From assembly GCF_900113005.1 (NCBI RefSeq), contig NZ_FONW01000005.1, forward strand, positions 1-64,000: DNA of 64,000 bases, written 5' to 3'. A program made the translations under genes and the position numbers. Position 1 is the stretch's first letter. Each line of letters opens with the position of its first letter. Under the pieces are notes generated by a model, which saw only the letters and a program-made list of their open reading frames with translations, was not told where the DNA came from and did no database searches. The DNA is from Sunxiuqinia elliptica (GTDB lineage: Bacteria > Bacteroidota > Bacteroidia > Bacteroidales > Prolixibacteraceae). Shown piece after piece: positions 16,354 to 24,200 of this stretch.

Positions 16354-17835
16354 ATGAAGAAATATATCTTATTACTAATAAGTATTGTCCTGCTAGGAGC
16401 TTGCGAGCTGGACATGCAGCCTGAAAGTGATCTGACCTACAATGGCTTTTGGGATACCGAAGAAGCTGCACGAGCAGCACATGTAGGAATTTATGCCAGT
16501 TATAGGGGTTATGCCAATACCTTGTGGCAAATGGGTGAACTACGCGCTGATGTATGGGGAGGCAATACCATTGAATCACCTTCTGGAATCGATCTGATTG
16601 AGAATAACATCAGCACTTCAATTGTCCATTTTAATAACTGGGCCAATTTCTATGGTCTACTTCACTACATCAACGATTTCATTAAAAATGCACCAGGTGT
16701 GGCGTTTGCCGATGAAGCAGACAAAAACCATATGCTTGGGCAAGTGTATGGCTTACGGGCTCAGATTTACTATACAATGCTTAAAGCTTGGGGAGATGTG
16801 CCAATTAGCACAGAACCTTTGCTGGAAATCGATTTGGAAGCTTTGAAGAAAGGTCGGGCTCCAAAAGCTGAAGTGATGCAGCAGGTAAAGAATGATCTTG
16901 CAAAGTCGTTGGAATATTTTGGGAATGATAACAGCATGTGGCTTGGCAAAAATACCTATTGGTCGAAAGCGGCTACGCTCACTCTGAAAGGAGATGTGTA
17001 TTTGTGGTCGGGCAAGGTGCTTGGTGGTGGAAGTGCTGATTTTACTGAAGCCAAAAGCGCATTGAATCAAATTGCTGGTTTTAATTTGGTGGATTACGCT
17101 TCACTTTGGGGACAAGACAATGAGAATAACGAAGAGTTTATTTTCACTTTTGACTATCAGCAAGATCAAGCCGGTAACTTCTATGCTTCGTTTACAGGGC
17201 GCGCGGTTGATTTGGCCGGGCTGTTTGACGATTCAGGCAATTCGGTTGGTGATTTGGTTGTGAATGGTGCAAGTCGTTTTGGCCCATCGGATAAGCTGCT
17301 GTTGGCATTGGATGATCCCAAAGATGCCCGTAGAAATACCTTCATTCGCTTGTACGACGATGGAGCTGAGCATTTTCCGTATGTTGCCGGTGATGAGCGT
17401 TACAAGGGAGCTGTTTTGAATAAGTTTTTGGGAATTGTTGGTGATGATGGCTTGAGAAAGAACTACAACAATGTGCCTTTGTATCGTTATGCCGACGTAT
17501 TGTTGCTATTAGCCGAAGCAAAAAATAACCTGAATGAAGATCCTTCGGCAGAGATTAATGCCGTTCGGGAACGGGCTTACGGGGCAGATTTTGCAGCTTA
17601 CTCCTATTCGAATGGGACACAAGAGGAAAATACCCAAGCCATCCTGAATGAGCGATTGAAAGAGTTTGTAGGAGAAGGTAAAAGATGGTGGGACCTGGTG
17701 AGAGCTGGTGATGGAATCGTGTTTGATGAAGTGCCCACTTTAAACGCAGCTGAGGCTTACAAAATCTATTATTCAATTTCACAAGGAATGTTGGCGAATG
17801 ATTCTGAGTTGACTCAGACCGAAGGTTACAAATAA
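16354..17835 (+). CDS. SusD-family surface glycan-binding lipoprotein
   Basis: A 493-residue lipoprotein with lipobox LGAC (Cys17). The start at 16354 is chosen over an in-frame TTG 21 bases upstream because it begins the signal peptide directly. The helical RagB/SusD fold is recognisable from DLTYNGFWDTEEAARAAHVGIYA, GLRAQIYYTMLKAWGDVPI (the TPR-like core) and the C-terminal YRYADVLLLLAEAKN...INAVRERAYG and LNERLKEFVGEGKRWWDLVR blocks. It caps the preceding SusC barrel and captures substrate at the surface, by analogy with NanU for sialic acid. The 114-base gap after susC holds small inverted repeats (for example TGAGATGTCTCA) that could tune relative expression. Ligand not proven. Confidence 0.93.
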   Translation: MKKYILLLISIVLLGACELDMQPESDLTYNGFWDTEEAARAAHVGIYASYRGYANTLWQMGELRADVWGGNTIESPSGIDLIENNISTSIVHFNNWANFYGLLHYINDFIKNAPGVAFADEADKNHMLGQVYGLRAQIYYTMLKAWGDVPISTEPLLEIDLEALKKGRAPKAEVMQQVKNDLAKSLEYFGNDNSMWLGKNTYWSKAATLTLKGDVYLWSGKVLGGGSADFTEAKSALNQIAGFNLVDYASLWGQDNENNEEFIFTFDYQQDQAGNFYASFTGRAVDLAGLFDDSGNSVGDLVVNGASRFGPSDKLLLALDDPKDARRNTFIRLYDDGAEHFPYVAGDERYKGAVLNKFLGIVGDDGLRKNYNNVPLYRYADVLLLLAEAKNNLNEDPSAEINAVRERAYGADFAAYSYSNGTQEENTQAILNERLKEFVGEGKRWWDLVRAGDGIVFDEVPTLNAAEAYKIYYSISQGMLANDSELTQTEGYK

Positions 17836-17837
17836 TG

Positions 17838-17919
17838 TGCTGCGAACCAATCGTTGTTCAGCAGTTTTTCATAAATTAGTTTGTTATAGCCGGAGTTTGA
17901 AATGAACTTTGGCTATAAC
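17838..17919 (+). other. Two hairpins between susD and the sialidase gene
   Basis: TGCT-GAAC (17838-17847) pairs with GTTC-AGCA (17856-17863), allowing a two-base bulge, and is followed by GTTTTT, a weak terminator. A second, stronger stem pairs GTTATAGCC (17883-17891) with GGCTATAAC (17911-17919) without a T tract. They could attenuate readthrough from susCD into the catabolic genes. Confidence 0.4.
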
Positions 17920-17989
17920 TTCACTTTACGTTTATAGAGTTCTTTGCTTAGAAAAAGGAATACCTGACCAATTTAAAATTTTGATTGAC

Positions 17990-19621
17990 ATGAGAAATTA
18001 CCTGCTTATTTTATGGTGTGTGTTGATGGCCAGTTTGCCTGGTTGTTCCGGGGCACTTCAAACGGAACTTGAAGGAGTGGATGAAATGCTAATTCAACAA
18101 AAGAAGGTCCCCTTATTTATTGAAAAAGAAAATCAGGATGTTTTTCAAATTCACCTGGATCTGGAGCAGGCGATGACTTACGATCTACAAAAAATAACCT
18201 TAATCCTTTCCGAAGGAAGTCAAACCGACTTTGTTAAATCAATTGATGTGTCTTGGACTGCCGAATCATCGCAGGATACCACTCAAAAAGAGTTTGGGAA
18301 AGCAACACTTATTACCGATGAGAAAATTGAAATTGAAGGAGCAGAAACACTCACCGAGGGAAGTCATTCATTGTCTTTTCAGTTTGTTTTGAAGGATAAT
18401 GCGGCTCTGGTTCAACGCTTTTCTATTGAAAAAGCAATTCTAAAATTGGACCGAAAACAACTGGAAATTGCCGTTGATCATCCGTTTGCCTATCGGCCAG
18501 CAAAAGTGCTTCGTGCGGCAGGGCAGGACCAGTGCGATACCTATCGTATTCCCGGGTTGGTAACAACGAACGTGGGAACTTTGATTGCTGTTTACGACAA
18601 TCGTTACAACAATAGCAAAGATTTACAGGAAGACATCGACATCGGTATGAGCCGTAGTACCGATGGTGGTGAAAGCTGGGAGCCCATGCGTGTGATTATG
18701 AACATGGGAAAATGGGGTGGCCGTTCGGAGCGACTCAATGGTATTGGCGATCCCAGTGTGTTGTATGATCATGTCACGGGGACAATTTGGGTAGCTGCCC
18801 TTTGGATGAGCGGAGCCACCGAGAAAGACATGCTGTGGTGGGCTTCAAAGCCGGGCTTAAGCCCGGAGCTTACCGGACAATTCATGGTCGCTAAAAGTAC
18901 CGATGATGGGCTGACTTGGTCAGAGCCAATAAATATTACCGAGCAGGTAAAAGATCCCGCTTGGCAATTACTGCTACAAGGGCCCGGAAGAGGAATTACC
19001 CTGGAAGATGGAACCTTGGTTTTTCCTGCACAGTTTAAGGCTGATATTGGAGAAAAAGCACTTGATGGAGGACAGTATACCTGCCATTCGACCATTGTTT
19101 TCAGTAAAGATGCTGGTGAAAGCTGGGAAATTGGAACTGGCGCCAAAGCGAATACAACCGAAGCGCAGGTGGTGCAATTATCGGATGGCAGTCTGATGTT
19201 AAACATGCGCGATGATCAAAACCGGAAAGACAAGTCGGAAACAAACGGTCGAGCCGTTGCCGTGTCAACTGATTTAGGAACAAGCTGGGAGCTTCATCCA
19301 ACTTCAAATTCAGCTCTGCAGGAGTCTAATTGTATGGCCAGTATTATTGCTGCAGATATCGAAATCAAAGGAGAAAACAAACGGGCATTGTTCTTTTCAA
19401 ACCCGAACAACAAACATAAGCGTACCAACATGACCATCAAAGCGAGTTTGGATGATGGAATGACTTGGCCTGATGAAAATCAATTGGAGTTGAATGAGGA
19501 AGGAGGCTATGGTTATTCTTGCATGACCATGGTTGATGAAAAGACTGTTGGTATTTTGTATGAAGGGGTGAAAGCGCTTTATTTTCAGAAGGTCCCTGTG
19601 GCTGATATCATTCAAGAGTAA
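17990..19621 (+). CDS. GH33 exo-alpha-sialidase, lipoprotein
   Basis: A 543-residue sialidase. The start at 17990 gives a lipoprotein signal ending SLPGC (Cys19); a longer in-frame start would add 27 residues. An N-terminal beta domain (about 40-165) of the kind found before the propeller in Bacteroides sialidases is followed by the six-bladed catalytic propeller. It shows YRIP (residues 185-188, first arginine of the triad), EDIDIGMSRS with the acid Asp, and Asp boxes such as STDGGESW, STDDGLTW, SKDAGESW and STDLGTSW. GYGYSCM near the C-terminus provides the nucleophilic Tyr. It releases terminal sialic acid outside or at the cell surface, feeding the SusC/SusD importer just upstream and the lyase downstream. 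Linkage preference unknown. Confidence 0.95.
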   Translation: MRNYLLILWCVLMASLPGCSGALQTELEGVDEMLIQQKKVPLFIEKENQDVFQIHLDLEQAMTYDLQKITLILSEGSQTDFVKSIDVSWTAESSQDTTQKEFGKATLITDEKIEIEGAETLTEGSHSLSFQFVLKDNAALVQRFSIEKAILKLDRKQLEIAVDHPFAYRPAKVLRAAGQDQCDTYRIPGLVTTNVGTLIAVYDNRYNNSKDLQEDIDIGMSRSTDGGESWEPMRVIMNMGKWGGRSERLNGIGDPSVLYDHVTGTIWVAALWMSGATEKDMLWWASKPGLSPELTGQFMVAKSTDDGLTWSEPINITEQVKDPAWQLLLQGPGRGITLEDGTLVFPAQFKADIGEKALDGGQYTCHSTIVFSKDAGESWEIGTGAKANTTEAQVVQLSDGSLMLNMRDDQNRKDKSETNGRAVAVSTDLGTSWELHPTSNSALQESNCMASIIAADIEIKGENKRALFFSNPNNKHKRTNMTIKASLDDGMTWPDENQLELNEEGGYGYSCMTMVDEKTVGILYEGVKALYFQKVPVADIIQE

Positions 19622-19712
19622 TAAACGCAATTGTTCGTTAGGTTTATAGAGCCATCTTATTTTACGATCTTTTGATACCTAGCGATCACGTGAAAAAACT
19701 AAAGCCTGAATT

Positions 19713-21680
19713 TTGAAAAATATCCGAAAATATTACCAAGCTCTGATTGTATTGCTGGCTATAGGAGTGCTTCTGTCTTGTCGTACTCAAAGTGATTATA
19801 CACCGGCCTTAATTCCCATGCCTCAGCAAGTGGAATGGAATGAGCAGCTGTTTAACCTGGAAGATAGTACAACCTGCTTTGTCCAGCGAATTGTTTCCAA
19901 TCTACCACAGGTTCAGCGACACAGTGAAGAGGCTTATGCATTGACTGTCTCATCTGATTCTGTCATTTTAGAGGCTACGACTGAAACGGGAATTTTTCGC
20001 GGGTTGCAAACCATCAAACAGCTTGCTTTCGAGCTAAATGGGAGGCGTTATTTAAAGGGATGTACCCTTGTTGATTGGCCGGCTTTTGCGGTACGTGGAT
20101 TCATGCAGGATGTAGGGCGGAATTTTCAGAGCATAGATATGCTGAAAGAGCAAATTGATGTGCTGGCGGCCTATAAGTTTAACGTTTTTCATTTTCACGT
20201 GACTGAGAACCCCGGGTGGCGTTTGGAAAGCAAAAAATATCCGCAATTGAATGCGGCGGAAAGCATGACTCGCCAAAAGGGTAAATACTACACGCAGGAT
20301 GATTTTAAAGAACTTGTGGCTTATTGCTTGGAGCGAAAAATCACGCTGATTCCAGAGTTTGACATTCCGGGACATAGTGCTGCTTTTCGAAAGGCTTTTG
20401 GATTTGAGGCGATGAGCGATCCTCAAGTGCAACCGGTGTTGATTGATTTGATTGATGAATTGTGCAGCTTGGCTTCGGCAGAAGTTATGCCCTATATTCA
20501 TTTGGGAACTGATGAAGTCTGGCACAATTACGAAGAGCCAGCTCCAACGTTGCTGCCAGCTCTTGTGGAGCGTGTAACGCAACATCATCAGCGAAAATTG
20601 ATCGTATGGCGCCCGGGGCAGCACATCGCTGAAGATTCCGTTTCTATCACACAGCTCTGGTCATCAGGCGGGCATCCAAAACCCGGACATCCATACTTGG
20701 ATTCACGTTTAAACTACCTGAATCACTTGGATCCATTGGCCGGAATTCCTCAGTTGTATTTCGAACGTATTAACGGGGCAGAACACGGCGATTCGTTGCG
20801 TCTTGGTGGAATCCTCTGTTGCTGGAACGACAACAATGTAAATGACGCGTATGCTATTTTGAAAAAGAATCCTGTTTATCCGGGCATACTTACCTACAGT
20901 GAAACTTCGTGGACAGGTCAGAAACAGGTACTTGGAGAAAAATATTTGGCAAAACTGCCGGAGAAAGGCAGCTCGCTGTTTAATGAATTCTGTGAATTTG
21001 AGGATCGCCTGATTCAGCATCGCGATCGATATTTCGAAGGAAAGCCTTTTCCTTATGTGAGACAGACTTCTATTGAATGGGAAGTTTTGGGGCCGATAAA
21101 TAATCAGGGGAATGTCGATGAGCAGTTTTCTGTTGAAAAGGCTTTGCAGGACAATTACCTGATTGATTCGGTGGCGTATGGATGGCGGGGACCTTTTATT
21201 GGAGGGACGATTCATCTGAATCATTTTTTTGGGTATCCATCGTACTTTCCTAAAAAGGAAGGGACTTATTATGCACGCACAGCAATTTGGTCGCCCAAGG
21301 AGCAGACCGTGGGAGCCTGGATTGGCTTTCATGATTGGTCACGCTCAGGAGGTCGTCGAGGAGGTCCTTTTCCGCAGGATGGTGAGTGGCACAACACGCA
21401 TCCGAAGGTTTGGCTGAACGGCGAGCTCGTTGCTCCACCAAAATGGAATAATCCGGGCTTGGAGAGCAATACTGAAGAAATTCCATTCACCGATGAAAAC
21501 TATTTTTTCAGAAAGCCAAGTTCCATTCTCTTGAAAAAGGGCTGGAATGAAGTTTTGCTGAAAATACCCGTGAAAAAAGAAACTTGGAAAAGGATGTTCA
21601 CGTTTGTGCCGATCCTGGAAAAAGACGGGACAGCGATGGAAGTCGAAGGGTTGGAGTATTCAACCGAGATAGAAAAATAA
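19713..21680 (+). CDS. GH20 beta-N-acetylhexosaminidase, lipoprotein, TTG start
   Basis: A 655-residue enzyme. The start is TTG: it is the only in-frame codon that preserves the signal peptide and lipobox VLLSC (Cys23), because the next ATG lies within the mature protein. An N-terminal GH20b-like domain (about 30-125) precedes the barrel, with RGFMQDVGRNF, FHFHVTENPGWRLE, DIPGHS and the catalytic Asp267-Glu268 pair in HLGTDEVWHN. The Asp stabilises the substrate acetamido group and the Glu is the acid. Roughly the last 240 residues form an extra beta-rich domain with WIGFHDWSRSGGRRGG that I cannot name. It probably trims GlcNAc or GalNAc from desialylated, desulfated chains and is followed closely by nanA. 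Confidence 0.92.
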   Translation: MKNIRKYYQALIVLLAIGVLLSCRTQSDYTPALIPMPQQVEWNEQLFNLEDSTTCFVQRIVSNLPQVQRHSEEAYALTVSSDSVILEATTETGIFRGLQTIKQLAFELNGRRYLKGCTLVDWPAFAVRGFMQDVGRNFQSIDMLKEQIDVLAAYKFNVFHFHVTENPGWRLESKKYPQLNAAESMTRQKGKYYTQDDFKELVAYCLERKITLIPEFDIPGHSAAFRKAFGFEAMSDPQVQPVLIDLIDELCSLASAEVMPYIHLGTDEVWHNYEEPAPTLLPALVERVTQHHQRKLIVWRPGQHIAEDSVSITQLWSSGGHPKPGHPYLDSRLNYLNHLDPLAGIPQLYFERINGAEHGDSLRLGGILCCWNDNNVNDAYAILKKNPVYPGILTYSETSWTGQKQVLGEKYLAKLPEKGSSLFNEFCEFEDRLIQHRDRYFEGKPFPYVRQTSIEWEVLGPINNQGNVDEQFSVEKALQDNYLIDSVAYGWRGPFIGGTIHLNHFFGYPSYFPKKEGTYYARTAIWSPKEQTVGAWIGFHDWSRSGGRRGGPFPQDGEWHNTHPKVWLNGELVAPPKWNNPGLESNTEEIPFTDENYFFRKPSSILLKKGWNEVLLKIPVKKETWKRMFTFVPILEKDGTAMEVEGLEYSTEIEK

Positions 21681-21700
21681 ATGATTAACACGATAAAAAG

Positions 21701-22627
21701 ATGATAACTAAAATTGAGGGACTTATTGCAGCGCCATTTGCTCCAATGCTTCCAGATGGAACGGTTAATTTAGATTTAATTCCTGATTACTATTCTTTTT
21801 TACAGAAGAATGGGGTGGTGGGAGCTTTTATTAATGGATCGACAGGTGAAGGCGTGTCGCTTTCGCAAAAGGAAAAGCAACAAATAACAGAAGCTTGGAC
21901 GCGGCAGAATAAGCAGCACAAGGCACTAAAAGTGATCAATTTGGTGGGAGGTACCTCTTACCAGGAGTGTATCGAAAGTGCGCAGGCATCAGAAGAAGCA
22001 GGAGTGGATGCAATTGCAATTCTGGCTCCGTTCTATTTTAAACCGACAACTGGCGGGCAGTTGGCTGAATTCTGTGCGCAAATCTCTGAGGCAGTTCCCA
22101 ACCTGCCGGTTTATTTTTATCACATTCCGGTTTTGACGGGATGCCAGGTAAGCATGTTTGATTTCATACAGGCAGCTGATGGGATGATTCCAAATTTAGC
22201 TGGAATTAAGTACACGCATGAGGATTTTATGGATTTTCTGACTTGTTTGAATTTCAAGGATGGGAAATACGACATGCTGTGGGGACGAGATGAAAATCTG
22301 CTTTCAGCTTTGGTATTGGGCGCTCGAGGGGGAGTTGGAAGTACGTTCAATTACGCTGCACCTCTTTATCATGAGCTCATTAGAGCTTACGATGAAGGAA
22401 ATTTGCTTGAGGCGCGCAAGCTTCAGCAACAATCAATTGATATGATTCGCCTGCTCGGCAAATATGGAGGCATCGCCACTGGTAAAGCTTACATGAGGTA
22501 TGTGGGCTTGGATTGTGGAGCGTTCCGTTTGCCTGTCAAAAACATGACCAATGAGGCTTATCAACAATTTGAAACTGACGTACGTGCTTTAGAAATGGAG
22601 CCGTTTTTTTCAAAAATACAAGATTAA
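21701..22627 (+). CDS. nanA: N-acetylneuraminate lyase
   Basis: A 308-residue cytoplasmic aldolase of the DHDPS/NAL family that splits N-acetylneuraminate into N-acetylmannosamine and pyruvate. Lys170 in AGIKYTHED is the Schiff-base lysine, Tyr140 in VYFYHIP the catalytic tyrosine, and NGSTGEG (residues 45-51) binds the pyruvate carboxylate. The length is typical for NanA. It starts 20 bases after the hexosaminidase stop and ends 4 bases before the epimerase ATG, so the three are almost certainly translated from one message. Its neighbours (sialidase, epimerase, mutarotase-symporter) favour Neu5Ac over dihydrodipicolinate as the substrate. Confidence 0.95.
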   Translation: MITKIEGLIAAPFAPMLPDGTVNLDLIPDYYSFLQKNGVVGAFINGSTGEGVSLSQKEKQQITEAWTRQNKQHKALKVINLVGGTSYQECIESAQASEEAGVDAIAILAPFYFKPTTGGQLAEFCAQISEAVPNLPVYFYHIPVLTGCQVSMFDFIQAADGMIPNLAGIKYTHEDFMDFLTCLNFKDGKYDMLWGRDENLLSALVLGARGGVGSTFNYAAPLYHELIRAYDEGNLLEARKLQQQSIDMIRLLGKYGGIATGKAYMRYVGLDCGAFRLPVKNMTNEAYQQFETDVRALEMEPFFSKIQD

Positions 22628-22631
22628 AACA

Positions 22632-23801
22632 ATGGCCATGGATTTTGAAAGTTTAGCAAAGCAATATCAAAAAGAATTGCTGGACAAGGTGATTCCTTTT
22701 TGGGAGAAGAACTCAAAAGATGAGCCATTTGGGGGCTATTTTACGTGTTTGGATCGGCAAGGCAAGGTGTTTGATACCGATAAGTTTGTCTGGCTTCAGG
22801 CGCGGCAAGTTTGGATGTTCTCGTCTTTGTACAATCGGGTAGAGCAAAAGCCCGAGTGGTTGGAAATGGCTGAGCATGGAGCTCGTTTTTTGATGGAGCA
22901 TGGGCATGATGGACAGCTGAACTGGTACTTCTCGCTTAACCGGGTAGGAAAGCCGTTGGTGCAGCCTTACAACATTTTTTCAGATTGCTTTGCGACTATG
23001 GCTTTTGGTCAGTTGTATCAGGCGACTGGGAATGATAAGTATGCCGCTATTGCCAAGCAAACTTTCATGAATATTCTGGCGCGGGAGAATAATCCCAAGG
23101 GACAGTACGATAAACTGGTTCCTGATACCCGTCCGTTGAAAGGCTTTTCGCTTCCAATGATCTTGTGTAACCTGTCTTTGGAAATTGAGCATCTCCTTGA
23201 TTCGGACTTGGTGAGTCAAACCATCGATGAAGCAATCTATGAGGTGATGGAGGTATTTTATCAGCCAGAGTCAGGATTGATTTTGGAAAATGTGACACCT
23301 GAGGGGCATTTTTCGGATTCCTTTGAAGGGCGTTTGCTAAATCCGGGACATGCCATTGAGGCCATGTGGTTTATTATGGACTTGGCTGAGCGGAAAAAGG
23401 ATGAGAAGCTGATGCAGAAGGCTGTGAAAATTGTGTTGGATACGCTCAATTATGGTTGGGATCAGAAATTTGGCGGTATTTTTTACTTCCTGGATGTGAA
23501 AGGTCATCCAACACAACAGTTGGAATGGGATCAGAAATTATGGTGGGTGCATATCGAAACACTTATTAGCTTGATCAAAGGTTATCAGCATACCGGAAGC
23601 AAAGAATGTTTGCAGTGGTTTGAAAAAGTTCACGATTATACCTGGTCGCATTTTGCCGATCCTGAAAATGATGAATGGTTTGGGTATCTGAATCGTCGGG
23701 GGGAGGTTTTGTTGCCTTTAAAAGGTGGTAAATGGAAAGGTTGTTTCCATGTTCCCCGAGGACTTTATCAGGTGTGGCAAACGCTTGAAAAATTGAAGTA
23801 A
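22632..23801 (+). CDS. nanE: N-acylglucosamine 2-epimerase (AGE family)
   Basis: A 389-residue cytoplasmic protein with the alpha6/alpha6-barrel AGE fold. Recognisable blocks are GGYFTCLDRQGKVFD, WLQARQVWMFSSLYN, GRLLNPGHAIEAMWF with one catalytic His, and KLWWVHIETLISL with the second. It interconverts N-acetylmannosamine and N-acetylglucosamine, the step after the lyase. This AGE-type enzyme is what is called NanE in Bacteroides fragilis nanLET and differs from the ManNAc-6-phosphate epimerase of E. coli. It is 4 bases from nanA. A kinase for the GlcNAc produced (RokA-like) and nagA/nagB are not in the window. Confidence 0.92.
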   Translation: MAMDFESLAKQYQKELLDKVIPFWEKNSKDEPFGGYFTCLDRQGKVFDTDKFVWLQARQVWMFSSLYNRVEQKPEWLEMAEHGARFLMEHGHDGQLNWYFSLNRVGKPLVQPYNIFSDCFATMAFGQLYQATGNDKYAAIAKQTFMNILARENNPKGQYDKLVPDTRPLKGFSLPMILCNLSLEIEHLLDSDLVSQTIDEAIYEVMEVFYQPESGLILENVTPEGHFSDSFEGRLLNPGHAIEAMWFIMDLAERKKDEKLMQKAVKIVLDTLNYGWDQKFGGIFYFLDVKGHPTQQLEWDQKLWWVHIETLISLIKGYQHTGSKECLQWFEKVHDYTWSHFADPENDEWFGYLNRRGEVLLPLKGGKWKGCFHVPRGLYQVWQTLEKLK

Positions 23802-24200
23802 TAATTGTTTTTGAAATTATCTGAAAGTCCGTGTTTTGTTGGATTTTTAGACTAGATACTAAACTGGCCAAGCCAGAACCAGACAGGGAAGAAGTTCGGA
23901 GTCCCGGGGTTCAAAGTCCGAATTTCCAATTTCTATTTTCAAGTCCTGTTTGAGGTTGTTTAAAGGGGCTGGAGTTTCAGGTTCCTATTGTTTTAGGTTG
24001 CGGGGCGTTGGGAGTTTGAAGTTGTTTGAAATTCAAGATTTGAGATTCAAGATTGTCCGAACATCTGAAAATCTGAGCATCCCAAGTTTTGGTTCTTGAT
24101 TTTAATTTCCAATTTGTCCGAACATCTGAGAACCCGAATATTAGAACATCTCTTAGATAAATATGACTAGAATATGAGTACGATAAAAGGAGTCTTGCGA
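23802..24200. repeat. 399-base gap with degenerate intergenic repeats
   Basis: TTGTCCGAACATCTGA occurs twice as an exact 16-base direct repeat (24053-24068 and 24114-24129), 61 bases apart, in a run of related words (TTCAAGATT, ATCTGAGCATC, TTCTTGATTTT, AAGTCCGAATTTCC). No open frame fits. It looks like an eroded dispersed repeat. No clear promoter for the following symporter was found in it. Confidence 0.55.
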
